Shown here one piece after another: positions 27,918 through 36,407 of a stretch of 64,000 nucleotides of DNA (its first letter is position 1; each line of letters opens with the position of its first letter). Source of the stretch: Streptomyces sp. RKAG290. GTDB taxonomy: Bacteria; Actinomycetota; Actinomycetes; Streptomycetales; Streptomycetaceae. The notes under the pieces were generated by a model, which was not told where the DNA came from, made no database searches, and saw only the letters and a program-made list of their open reading frames with translations. The stretch covers positions 3,843,894-3,907,893 of the forward strand of contig NZ_JAJOZC010000001.1 in NCBI RefSeq assembly GCF_023701695.1, in the 5' to 3' direction. A program made the position numbers and the translations under genes.

Positions 27918-29613
27918 CCCTTCGGCGGGCTCGCCGAGCGGATCAGTAGCTGCTGCTGCCGCCGCGGCCCTTGCTGCAAGGCCAGTGTCGCGCCGTCCAG
28001 AGGTGTGCCCAGGCGCAGAAAGGCGTAGACCGCTGCCGCAGCTGTGCCGGGATCCGGGCACGGACCATGCGGAGCACTGACGTTCATGATCCGTCCATCG
28101 CGTAGCCCGACCAGGCAACCGCCCTCACAGGGCAGCGCGGCGATCCGGGCACCCGGAAATTCGTCCAGGAGACGTGCGATGCCCTTTCTCCCCTCCTTCG
28201 GAGCGAAGACCTTCGAGGCTGAGCACACGACGGTGGCGCTCTCAGTGAGCCGCGTGTCCGGCTCTTCGACATCGCAGGCCAGGTGCCAAAACGAGTCTTC
28301 GCTCTCTCCTGTCTCCCCGGCCAGCGCAGCCGGGAAGCGGTGGACGTCCACACGGAGCTCTGCCTCCGTGTCCCGTACGACAGAGGTGTGCACCATCAGA
28401 GACCGAACCCACGTGGTGTCCGGGGAGGAAGGGGGAAAGCACGGGGGCCGCGGCACAGGCGTTTAGGCTGAGCGAGGCCAAGGAGGCCGTAGACCAGCCC
28501 ACGCAGTCGCGGCAAGGATTCCCCGGGCTCCGCGAAAGCGCTGGCGGCGACCGCTGCGAACCGGTCCGCGCGGTGACGTGCCACTGTGGCCTCCAGTTGC
28601 GAGCGCAGCGGCCGGTCGGCGGCCAGCCATCCGGCTGCCGATCGCAGCGCGTACCCTGCTGTGCCCGGTACGGCCTCGGAACCGAACGCAGCCAGTAGTA
28701 CAGGTCGCCCGATCGCTGCCCCGTAAAGCGTCACCGAACCGTGGTCTCCGATAACCAGGTCCGACGCCACCAGGGCCTGTTGCCAGCCATCCGTGGGGTC
28801 GACGGTGATCAGGCCAGCCTCCAAGGCGGTCTGCTGCATGACCCGGACTTGCCAGGCGCCGTGGCCGGACCAGACGTTCGGGTGCAGGACGAGCGCCACG
28901 CGGAACTCGTCGGTGGGTAGCTGAGCCAACAACTCCGCGGGAAGCCCCGGACAGGATCCGACCAGAGACTCCTCGCCCCAAGTTGAGCTCACGAGTACCA
29001 ATTGCTGCCCGGGCAGCACGCCGAGGGCGGACCGGTACCGATCTCGCCATCGGGCGCTGGCTCGAAGCCGGTCGAAGCAAGGGTCGCCCACGAGCACTGT
29101 TCTTCCGACTGTCCCGGGGTGAGTGCCCGCCAGTTGGGTTGCTTGGGCGGGGTGCGACACCGCGAGCCAGGCTCGCCGGGCAGTCAGTAGGTCCTCGGGG
29201 ACCAGACCGGAGAGTCGGGTGCCCGGGCCGGTGGAATCGGGGACCTGCTTCTGGAACCCGACCCCGTGCGGCAGTACCAGTACCGGATAGTCGCCGGGAG
29301 GGACTGTGACGTTTTCGGATGCGGAGATCAGCAGGTCAGGTGTTATCTCCGAGAGCTGGGACCATGGCAGGGTGCGACAGCCCATGGAGCGGAGCAGGTC
29401 GAGCACACCGTCGTTGAAGGCGGACGTCGGGTCGTACGCGAAGAGCACGGTGATGCGAGGATCGTCATGGACGATCTCGGGCACCACGTCCAGCACCCGT
29501 ACGAGCGAGGTCACCGTCCTCGCGGCCACAACCAGCGTCCGGTCGCCGACAAAGGTCCGCCAGCGCGCGGCATCGGGTCCTACGGGGACGAGAATGCGGT
29601 CATCGGACTCCAT
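27857..29613 (-). pseudogene. GT-B-like transferase, paralogue 2, frameshifted
   Basis: About 585 residues when one base is restored. The ATG at 29613 has GGAGG 6 bases upstream. The motifs match paralogue 1 at 23803 in order: LPHGVGFQK, LVGDPCFDRL, SSTWGEESLV, VLHPNVWSGHG, LVIGDHGSVTLYGAAIGRPV. The first frame ends at 28396. The family-specific C-terminus (VDVHRFPAALAGETG, then AVYAFLRLGTPLDGATL) lies in the next frame down to 27857. Adding one base to the run at 28443-28449 (GGGCC context) gives CRGPPCFPPSSPDTTW and joins them. Upstream lies a 66 x 7-bp repeat through which a frame from ATG 30167 would join this gene at 67 or 64 units. The substrate is unknown. Confidence 0.65.
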
Positions 29614-29661
29614 CGCGTGCCTCCGCCCGCCGGCAGGATCGCACACAACCCTGTCAACCGG

Positions 29662-30126
29662 CTCCCGGCTCCCGGCTCCCGGCTCCCGGCTCCCGGCTCC
29701 CGGCTCCCGGCTCCCGGCTCCCGGCTCCCGGCTCCCGGCTCCCGGCTCCCGGCTCCCGGCTCCCGGCTCCCGGCTCCCGGCTCCCGGCTCCCGGCTCCCG
29801 GCTCCCGGCTCCCGGCTCCCGGCTCCCGGCTCCCGGCTCCCGGCTCCCGGCTCCCGGCTCCCGGCTCCCGGCTCCCGGCTCCCGGCTCCCGGCTCCCGGC
29901 TCCCGGCTCCCGGCTCCCGGCTCCCGGCTCCCGGCTCCCGGCTCCCGGCTCCCGGCTCCCGGCTCCCGGCTCCCGGCTCCCGGCTCCCGGCTCCCGGCTC
30001 CCGGCTCCCGGCTCCCGGCTCCCGGCTCCCGGCTCCCGGCTCCCGGCTCCCGGCTCCCGGCTCCCGGCTCCCGGCTCCCGGCTCCCGGCTCCCGGCTCCC
30101 GGCTCCCGGCTCCCGGCTCCCGGCTC
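29662..30126. repeat. heptanucleotide microsatellite, 66 x CTCCCGG
   Basis: Sixty-six perfect units at 29662-30123 with partial units at both ends, 48 bases upstream of the start of transferase paralogue 2. All frames are open and give REPGAGS repeats on the minus strand. A TTGACA follows it on the minus strand (29657-29652). The perfection of all units means recent expansion, or an assembly estimate of length. Confidence 0.95.
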
Positions 30127-30447
30127 GATTCTTTATCGCATTTATGGGTGCTGGGCAACCGTTCCACCGCCTTCTCTCCCCGGAAGGCTACTTGCTGGCT
30201 GAGTCCCCGAGCGGCTTCGGTAGCGGCGGATGTAGCTCATTGAGGCAACTCCATCAGGGGTAGCCAATCGAAGCCGGTAAGGAATCTGCTGATACGCCCA
30301 TCGGACTTCGTACAGTCCCAACTCCGAGTAGGTGCGTTGCTGTCCTGCACCTCTGGCAGGCGTCGGCGTCGAAGGCATGGCGACGCCGCTTGGGGCGTGC
30401 CTGTGAGCACAGCAGCCCTTGGGCTGAGGTCAGTGGCATGCGCACAT
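30127..30447. other. intergenic stretch, AT-richer start and no supported gene
   Basis: On the minus strand an AT-rich patch near 30127-30150 directly precedes the 7-bp repeat and could hold a -10 box, with ATG 30167 before it. A minus-strand frame at 30142-30378 (ends GREGGGTVAQHP) has no recognisable domain. Otherwise I see nothing. Confidence 0.35.
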
Positions 30448-30960
30448 TCACGTCGTCTGGTCAGCTCGAAGGCGATTGTTCTCCTCTTCCAAAACGGTGA
30501 TGTGCCGTTCCAGCTCCGCGCGGCTGGGCTTGCTTGGCGCCGTCGATTTCGCGATGTGGGCCCGGGGTGGCTCTCCCGCGAGGCCGATCGGTTCGAACGC
30601 AACGATCGTTGAGGGGGCCTTGCCGCACTCGGGGCACCTCATGGAACGGGGTGGTCTGTCGTTCTCCGCATGACACGAGGTCGTGGCGATGCGCCCGCAG
30701 TAGAGCCGCACGCGCCATTGCATGATCTCGTGGGGTGGAGTCTCTTTGAACGACTTGATGTGCTTCCATGCCTTGCTGAGTCCCTCCTGGTGGACGAGGG
30801 CACGCACGGGGTCTGCGTAGACCTCGTCCAGGTGCCTGGCAACTTGTTCGCGGGCAACCTGTCGGATGTCTTCTAAATCCTTCTGCCATCGGTGATCGCT
30901 TCGGGTGAGTTTGTACGACTCCAGGGGCAAGCCATGGCTCTTGTATTCCACGGTACGCAT
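30448..30960 (-). CDS. small zinc-ribbon and coiled-coil protein of unknown function
   Basis: 170 residues from the ATG at 30960. It has a helical N-terminal half (HRWQKDLEDIRQVAREQVAR), four clustered cysteines and a histidine that could bind zinc (YCGRIATTSCH, then MRCPECGK) and a C-terminal coiled coil (SRAELERHITVLEEENNRLR). The end resembles accessory proteins with a transposase-type leucine zipper. I do not recognise the family. It is the last gene of the accessory region before the tRNA-Pro attachment side. Confidence 0.55.
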   Translation of the reverse strand: MRTVEYKSHGLPLESYKLTRSDHRWQKDLEDIRQVAREQVARHLDEVYADPVRALVHQEGLSKAWKHIKSFKETPPHEIMQWRVRLYCGRIATTSCHAENDRPPRSMRCPECGKAPSTIVAFEPIGLAGEPPRAHIAKSTAPSKPSRAELERHITVLEEENNRLRADQTT

Positions 30961-31369
30961 GAGGTGCACCGTAGATTCCTGGCGCCGGAGGACGAGGGGT
31001 GGACCGCTTCTGATCGGGTTCAAGCTCGTCTCTGGTGGCATCAATTCGCGGGTGCCCTTGGGTGATCGTTAGAGCCTGCCTTTCGATCGTGGCGAGTTCG
31101 ATCAAAGCCGTCCGGCGCTTGCGAGGTGGCGCTCTGCATGCGTGAATGGCTGGTTGGCAGAGGGGGCTGCGACCGGGCGAGAACATCTTGTTCTGTGTCG
31201 TTACAGAGGCAGGACTGGACCAGCAGCTCGACCTGCGGCAGCTCTGCTTGGACCGCTGTCTTGGCTGGCATCCGAGAGGCTGTGACTTCAAGTTTCCCAG
31301 CTCCGCCGGAGGACACCGTGTCGGTTCTGAGGCCCAGCTGCTCACGGGGGGAGGTGCCGCTGGCGGCGG

Positions 31370-31417
31370 CTCTTGGGAGCCGGATTCTGGGGTCGGCTCC
31401 CAAACGGCTCCCAAGAG
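31370..31417. repeat. three CGGCTCCCAA copies near the tRNA-Pro gene
   Basis: CTCTTGGGAGCCG (31370-31382) is the inverse of CGGCTCCCAAGAG (31405-31417), and a third CGGCTCCCAAA lies at 31394-31404. Direct and inverted short repeats at this distance from a tRNA 3' end fit integrase arm-binding sites. Confidence 0.4.
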
Positions 31418-31432
31418 GGCCCCGGAAACCAC

Positions 31433-31469
31433 TCAGGGGCCTGATCCACTAAGTGGATCAGGCCCCTGA
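31433..31469. terminator. 18-bp inverted repeat downstream of tRNA-Pro
   Basis: Perfect arms at 31433-31450 and 31452-31469 with one central base, 16 bases past the tRNA 3' end. It most likely terminates the tRNA transcript. Its near-palindromic form may also be part of an attachment site. Confidence 0.6.
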
Positions 31470-31485
31470 CCTGGTGTTTCAGCTG

Positions 31486-31559
31486 TCGGGGTGGCGGGAT
31501 TTGAACCCACGACCTCTTCGTCCCGAACGAAGCGCGCTGCCAAGCTGCGCTACACCCCG
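31486..31559 (-). tRNA. tRNA-Pro (anticodon CGG)
   Basis: 74 bases on the minus strand. The acceptor stem CGGGGTG pairs with CACCCCG, with discriminator A at 31486. The anticodon stem CTTCG/CGAAG encloses the loop TTCGGGA, so the anticodon is CGG. The T arm has GGTTCAAATCC. No CCA is encoded. Its 3' end faces the accessory region to the left. tRNA-Pro is a known integration target of Streptomyces elements (pSAM2 is the classic case), which explains the switch from accessory to conserved genes here. Confidence 0.95.
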
Positions 31560-31658
31560 ATCGCCGCCGGTCTCCCGGCGACATCGATTACTTTAGCCCA
31601 CCGGCGGCCGGAGGCGAAATCCGGTTTTTGTGCCGATCGGGGTCCGGGGCGAGCGGGG

Positions 31659-32600
31659 TCAGGAGTCCCGGGGCGTGAGGGTCAGGAGAGTCGCCTCGGG
31701 AGGGCACGCGAAGCGGACCGGGGTGTAGCGGTTGGTGCCGCAGCCCGCCGAGACGTGGAGGTAGGCGCGGTTGCCGTCCACGGAGTGGGAGGAGAGGCCC
31801 TTCACCCGGTCCGTGTCCAGGTCGCAGTTGGTGACCAGGGCTCCGTAGAAGGGGATGCAGAGCTGGCCGCCGTGGGTGTGGCCCGCCAGGATCAGCGGGT
31901 AGCCGTCCGAGGTGAAGGCGTCCAGTGAGCGCAGGTAGGGGGCGTGGACCACGCCGATGGAGAGGTCGGCGCCCGATTCGGGGCCGCCCGAGACCTCCGC
32001 GTAGCGGTCGCGCTTGATGTGCGGGTCGTCGAGTCCGGTGAAGGCGAGCTCCAGGCCGTCGAGCTTGAGGCGGCCGCGGGTGTTCGACAGGTTCAGCCAG
32101 CCCGCCTCGTCGAAGGCGTCGCGCATCGGTTCCCACGGGTTGTGGACGACGTCGACCGCCGGGGCGTTCCCGTTGAGGCCGTGCTTGCCCGCGGTCTTCT
32201 CGAAGAGGTAGCGGACGGGGTTACGGAGCTTGGGGCCGTAGTAGTCGTTGGAGCCGAAGACGTACACACCCGGGTACTCCATCAGCGGACCGAGTGCGTC
32301 GAGCAGCTCCGGTACGGCCTCCGGGTCGGAGAGGTTGTCGCCGGTGTTCACGACGAAGTCCGGGCGCAGTCCGGCCAGGGAGTTCAGCCAGGCGCGCTTC
32401 TTGCGCTGGCCGCTCACCATATGGACGTCGGAGATCTGCAGGACGCGCAACGGACGTGCTCCGTGCGGGAGTACGGGGACGGTGACCCTCCGCAGGCGGA
32501 ACGAGCGGGCCTCGAATCCGGCCGCGTAGGCGAGGCCCACGGCGCCGGCCGCGGCGGTGACCGCCGTGATTTTCAGGGGTACTCCGTAGCGTGCGCGCAT
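31659..32600 (-). CDS. membrane-anchored metallophosphoesterase
   Basis: 313 residues from the ATG at 32600. An N-terminal hydrophobic segment (ITAVTAAAGAVGLAYAAGF, residues 11-29) anchors it. The calcineurin-like metal motifs are present in order: DVHM (LQISDVHM), GDN (NTGDNLSD), GSND (FGSNDYYG) and GHTHGGQ (LILAGHTHGGQ). It belongs to the YkuE/YaeI type, which hydrolyses phosphoester or UDP-linked lipid substrates; the exact substrate is unknown. It is divergent from yqeY, with 79 bp between the starts. Confidence 0.88.
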   Translation of the reverse strand: MRARYGVPLKITAVTAAAGAVGLAYAAGFEARSFRLRRVTVPVLPHGARPLRVLQISDVHMVSGQRKKRAWLNSLAGLRPDFVVNTGDNLSDPEAVPELLDALGPLMEYPGVYVFGSNDYYGPKLRNPVRYLFEKTAGKHGLNGNAPAVDVVHNPWEPMRDAFDEAGWLNLSNTRGRLKLDGLELAFTGLDDPHIKRDRYAEVSGGPESGADLSIGVVHAPYLRSLDAFTSDGYPLILAGHTHGGQLCIPFYGALVTNCDLDTDRVKGLSSHSVDGNRAYLHVSAGCGTNRYTPVRFACPPEATLLTLTPRDS

Positions 32601-32679
32601 GTGCCCATCGTCGCAGACAGCGCGGGCCGACAGGAAAACCGGCGGGCGGCGGGTGCCCTGTACCTGCCACAATCACCAC

Positions 32680-33144
32680 ATGACCACGCTCAAGTCCAAG
32701 CTCAAGGAAGACCTCACCACGGCCATGAAGGCGCGCGACGAGCTGACCTCGTCCACGCTCCGGCTGACCCTCACCGCGATCACCAAGGAGGAGGTCAGCG
32801 GCAAGACGTCCCGCGAACTCTCCGACGACGAGGTGCAGAAGGTGATCGCCAAGGAGGCGAAGAAGCGCCGCGAGGCGGCCGAGGCCTTCTCCCAGGGCGG
32901 CCGGAGCGAGCAGGCCGCGCGGGAGAAGAAGGAGGGCGAGCTGCTCGACGCCTACCTCCCGAAGCAGCTGGGCGACGACGAGCTGACCGCGATCGTGGCG
33001 TCCGCCGTCGACGAGGCCAAGGCCGCCGGGGCCGAGGGCCCGCGCGCCATGGGCGCCGTCATGAAGATCGTGAACCCGAAGGTCGCGGGGCGCGCGGAGG
33101 GCGGCCGGGTGGCCGCCGCGGTGAAGAAGCTCCTCGCGGGCTGA
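32680..33144 (+). CDS. GatB/YqeY domain-containing protein
   Basis: 154 residues from the ATG at 32680. It is a full-length YqeY protein: helical N-terminus (LKSKLKEDLTTAMKARDELT), then the GatB/YqeY domain (LLDAYLPKQLGDDELTAIV; RAMGAVMKIVNPKVAGRAEG). The domain is the tRNA-binding tail of the GatB subunit of the Asp/Glu-tRNA amidotransferase; the stand-alone protein's role is not settled. It is followed by tandem 13-mers and a terminator. Confidence 0.92.
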   Translation: MTTLKSKLKEDLTTAMKARDELTSSTLRLTLTAITKEEVSGKTSRELSDDEVQKVIAKEAKKRREAAEAFSQGGRSEQAAREKKEGELLDAYLPKQLGDDELTAIVASAVDEAKAAGAEGPRAMGAVMKIVNPKVAGRAEGGRVAAAVKKLLAG

Positions 33145-33148
33145 GATC

Positions 33149-33226
33149 GAGAGCTGAGATCGCTGGCTGAGACTGAGAGCTGGGATCTCGGGCTGAGATA
33201 ACTGGCTGGGATCGTGGGCTGGGCTC
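33149..33226. repeat. six imperfect tandem 13-mers
   Basis: Units built on GAGAGCTGAGATC, GCTGGCTGAGACT, GAGAGCTGGGATC and so on, starting a few bases after the yqeY stop. They lie before a strong terminator. No function is evident. Confidence 0.6.
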
Positions 33227-33251
33227 GCGGGAGAGCCTGGCGGTCGGGCCC

Positions 33252-33306
33252 GTGGACATGAAGGTGGGGCGCTCCCGGACAGGGAGCGCCCCACCTTCAT
33301 GTCCAC
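33252..33306. terminator. bidirectional terminator, perfect 25-bp stem
   Basis: Arms at 33252-33276 and 33282-33306 match perfectly around the 5-base loop GGACA. It lies between the converging yqeY and penicillin-binding protein genes and can serve both. Confidence 0.9.
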
Positions 33307-33318
33307 CGCAGCCGCAGG

Positions 33319-35565
33319 TCAGGGACCGTGCGTCCCGCCCTGGCCTCGGCCGTTGCCGTCGTTGCCGCCGATCAGGTCCGGCGAGATGCTGATGCCGGGG
33401 AAGGGGCTGTCGTCGCCGGGCTTGTCGTCGCCCTCGCCCGGCTTGTTCTTGTCCCTGTCCCGGTTCCCGCCCTTGTCCTTGTCCTCCTTCGGCTTCGCCC
33501 GCGGCACGGAGACCGGGGTGAAGGCCGGGGTTTCGGAGGCGTTCAGGGAGCCGGTCATCGCCGTCTTCCAGATCGGACCGGGCAGACAGCCACCGCAGAC
33601 GTCGTCGTAGTACTGGCCGCCGATGGTGATGTTGCTCATCGGGATCTGCCTGGCGCCGTCGCTGCCGACCCATACGGCCGTGGACAGGTTCGGCGTGTAG
33701 CCCACGAACCAGGCGTTCTTGCGCTCGTCGGTGGTACCGGTCTTGCCCGCGTTGTCACGGTCGCTGAGACCGGCCTGCGTTCCGGTGCCGTCCTCGACGA
33801 CGCCCTTCAGCATCTGGTTGATGGTGTCCGCGGTGTGCTCGCTCATCGCCTGGGTGCACGTCGACTTGGGGACGTCCATCTGCTTGCCGTCCGGCTTGGT
33901 CACCGAGAGGATCGCGACCGGGGAGCAGTACTTCCCGCGGTTGGCGAAGGTGGCGTACACCGAGGCCATCGCCAGCGGGGTCGACTCCTGGCCGCCGAGG
34001 GTGGTGGAGGCGACCGGCTGCAGCGGCTTGTTGTTGCCGCGGATGTAGCCGACCTTGTCCGCCATCGAGAGGGTCTCGCAGAGGCCGGCCTTCTGCTCCA
34101 GCTTCGCGAAGTAGGTGTTGATCGACTTGCCCAGCGCGCTGGTCATGTCGAACGTGCCCTTCTCCGTCTCGAGCTCGTTCGACACCTCCCAGGGGCGGGT
34201 GTCCGCGGGCGCGTTCTCGCAGGTGCGGAAGCTCTCGCCGGGCAGGCTGATCTGGTGGTCCGAGGTGAAGCTCTGGGCCGGGCTGATGCCCTTCTCCAGC
34301 GCCGCCGCCGCGGTGATCGGCTTGAAGGTCGACCCCACCTGGAAGCCGGCGTAGCTGCCGCCCATCTTGTGGTCGACGGCGAGGTTCAGCACGGTCTGGT
34401 GCTTGGACTGGTCCAGGCCGTAGGGGCGGGACTGGGCCATCGCCATGATCTGTCCGGTGCCGGGCTTCACCTGCACCACCGCGTCGGCGATCTTGTCGTC
34501 CTTGTTGACCCGGGAGGTGGCGGCCTCGTTGGAGGCGGCCTGCGACCGCGGGTCCAGAGTCGTCTTGATGGTGAGCCCGCCGACCGCCCAGAGCTTGGCA
34601 CGGTCCTTGGCTGTCTTGCCGAAGGCCGGGTCGCCCGTGACGATCTGCCGTACGTAGTCGCAGAAGAAGCCTGAGCCGCTGACGGCGGTGATGCAGCCGT
34701 TCTGCGGCCGCTTGACCTTCAGCTTGATCGGGGTGTCCTTGGCCTTGTCCGCCTCGTCCTGCGAGACGTCCCCGACATCCGCCATCCGCTGGAGCACGGT
34801 GTTGCGACGCTTGGTCGCCTCCTCCGTGTCGTTGACGGGGTCGTAGCGGCTCGGCGACTGCACGATGCCGGCGAGCAGCGCGGCCTCCTCCAGCTTCAGG
34901 TCCTTCGCGGACTTGGAGAAGTAGCGCTGGGAGGCGGCCTCGACGCCGTACGCCTGCTGACCGAAGAAGGTGATGTTGAGGTAGTTCTCCAGGATCTTCT
35001 TCTTGCCGAGCTCTTCCTCGACCTGGATTGCGTACTTCAGCTCCTGGACCTTGCGGCCGAGCGTCTGCTGGGTGGCCTCGGCGACCTTGGCCGGGTCGTC
35101 GCCCGCCTCCTCGACGAAGACGTTCTTCACGTACTGCTGGGTGAGTGTCGACGCGCCCTGCGCGGTCCCGCCCGACTGCACGTTGCGGTTCATCGCGCGC
35201 AGGATGCCCTTGAGGTCGACCGCGCCGTGCTGGTAGAAGCGCGCGTCCTCGATCGCGATGATCGCCTTCTGCATGTACGGGGAGATGCTCTTCAGCGGCA
35301 CCACGGTGCGGTCGCGCGAGTAGACCGTGGCGATCTGGCCGCCCTGGTTGTCCAGGATCGTGGTGCGCTGGCTCAGCGGAGGGGTCTTCAGGTTGGCCGG
35401 AATCTCGTCGAATCCGTCGACGGTTCCCTTGGCGGCGAGACCCAGTGCTCCGGCGGCCGGCAGCGCGATGCCCGCCAGGACCACTCCGGAGAGTGCGGCG
35501 ACACCGAGGAACTTGGCGGCCTGCTGGGTCGTCGTGAGACCCCCGCCCGAGCGCTTCTTTGGCAT
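33319..35565 (-). CDS. class A penicillin-binding protein (transglycosylase/transpeptidase)
   Basis: 748 residues. A short cytoplasmic tail and one membrane segment (ALSGVVLAGIALPAAGALGLA, residues 24-44) are followed by the GT51 glycosyltransferase domain (IEDARFYQHGAVD with catalytic Glu; GASTLTQQYVKN). The transpeptidase domain has SxxK (GSTFKPITA), SxN (KSINTYF) and KTG (GKTGTTDE). The C-terminal tail is rich in Lys/Asp/Gly. It polymerises and crosslinks peptidoglycan outside the membrane. The gene lies beside wblA, as I recall from S. coelicolor (SCO3580 and SCO3579), and shares a 386-bp divergent region with it. Confidence 0.93.
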   Translation of the reverse strand: MPKKRSGGGLTTTQQAAKFLGVAALSGVVLAGIALPAAGALGLAAKGTVDGFDEIPANLKTPPLSQRTTILDNQGGQIATVYSRDRTVVPLKSISPYMQKAIIAIEDARFYQHGAVDLKGILRAMNRNVQSGGTAQGASTLTQQYVKNVFVEEAGDDPAKVAEATQQTLGRKVQELKYAIQVEEELGKKKILENYLNITFFGQQAYGVEAASQRYFSKSAKDLKLEEAALLAGIVQSPSRYDPVNDTEEATKRRNTVLQRMADVGDVSQDEADKAKDTPIKLKVKRPQNGCITAVSGSGFFCDYVRQIVTGDPAFGKTAKDRAKLWAVGGLTIKTTLDPRSQAASNEAATSRVNKDDKIADAVVQVKPGTGQIMAMAQSRPYGLDQSKHQTVLNLAVDHKMGGSYAGFQVGSTFKPITAAAALEKGISPAQSFTSDHQISLPGESFRTCENAPADTRPWEVSNELETEKGTFDMTSALGKSINTYFAKLEQKAGLCETLSMADKVGYIRGNNKPLQPVASTTLGGQESTPLAMASVYATFANRGKYCSPVAILSVTKPDGKQMDVPKSTCTQAMSEHTADTINQMLKGVVEDGTGTQAGLSDRDNAGKTGTTDERKNAWFVGYTPNLSTAVWVGSDGARQIPMSNITIGGQYYDDVCGGCLPGPIWKTAMTGSLNASETPAFTPVSVPRAKPKEDKDKGGNRDRDKNKPGEGDDKPGDDSPFPGISISPDLIGGNDGNGRGQGGTHGP

Positions 35566-35951
35566 GGGGGCAGCCTACGTTCTCATTCGCCGGACACACG
35601 TATATGCCTTGGCCTAAGCTGCTCTCAACTGTCACAGCAGTCCGGTTCCGTATCAACCCCCCTGCACGACCCGACCACGAGTTCAGGCGCTCCCGAAATC
35701 GCCTCGTGTGTCATCGAACGTCCGTTGTGACTCGGGTGATCTGTCCAGATTCTGGCTGGATAGTCGTGCATGTCCTCACCTCACTCCCCTGGGTGATCTG
35801 CCGCATACGCATAGTCCGTTCGGGCCATTCAAGATTGGGCCCGAAGGGGGTGTTGTGCTGTCGCCACCTTCCGTAACGTCCTCAACTGGCAGCGGTGAAT
35901 ATGCCGCTGTCGCCGTGGGGGAGCCTCGATTCGGGAGAGGACGGCGCCGGG
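35566..35951. promoter_or_regulatory. divergent control region of the PBP gene and wblA
   Basis: 386 bp without a supported gene. The length is consistent with a long regulated leader upstream of wblA. The wblA frame stays open up to 35895, so an N-terminal extension of 19 residues cannot be excluded. No clear -10/-35 pair was identified by eye. Confidence 0.5.
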
Positions 35952-36302
35952 ATGGGCTGGGTAACCGACTGGAGTGCGCAGGCAGCCTGCCGCACTACCG
36001 ATCCGGATGAACTGTTCGTACAAGGGGCAGCGCAGAACAGGGCCAAGGCGGTGTGCACCGGATGCCCGGTGCGGACCGAGTGCCTGGCCGATGCGCTGGA
36101 CAATCGCGTCGAGTTCGGCGTGTGGGGCGGGATGACGGAGCGGGAGCGCCGCGCACTGCTGCGCAGGCGCCCGACCGTCACGTCCTGGCGCCGGCTGCTG
36201 GAGACCGCACGCAGCGAGTACGAGCAGTCCACGGGCATCCTGCCCGTGGCGATCGGGCTGGAGGACGACGAACTGCACGATGCGTTCGCAGCCGTGGGGT
36301 AG
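35952..36302 (+). CDS. wblA: WhiB-family Fe-S regulator WblA
   Basis: 116 residues from MGWVTDWSAQAACRT, the start known for S. coelicolor WblA. Four cysteines (AAC; CTGCPVRTEC) bind a [4Fe-4S] cluster. The GVWGG turn and the basic segment RRALLRRRP follow, the DNA-binding end. WblA acts with the principal sigma factor, promotes the switch from aerial growth to sporulation and represses antibiotic production in several Streptomyces. The C-terminus diverges from relatives, as usual. An upstream in-frame ATG (35895 or 35901) would add residues absent from the described family. Confidence 0.93.
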   Translation: MGWVTDWSAQAACRTTDPDELFVQGAAQNRAKAVCTGCPVRTECLADALDNRVEFGVWGGMTERERRALLRRRPTVTSWRRLLETARSEYEQSTGILPVAIGLEDDELHDAFAAVG

Positions 36303-36407
36303 CCCGGGCGGTGGACGACCGGTCACCCGGCCCCGTGCGGCGGACCCGGCTCGGCGAATGCCGTGCGACGGGCCTGCGCAGCGGGCCGGTGACGGATGAC
36401 GGGGGGA

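Noticed and set aside
29662..30126. CRISPR-like array
   Set aside because: The units are contiguous 7-mers with no spacers and there are no cas genes.
29580..30167. REPGAGS repeat protein as a real separate gene
   Set aside because: It reads the same in all three frames because the repeat is 7 bp; I treat it as a possible N-terminal extension of the transferase rather than a gene.
33755..35656. 633-residue minus-strand frame overlapping the PBP gene
   Set aside because: It is a frame-shifted reading of the PBP gene, rich in Arg/Gly without motifs.
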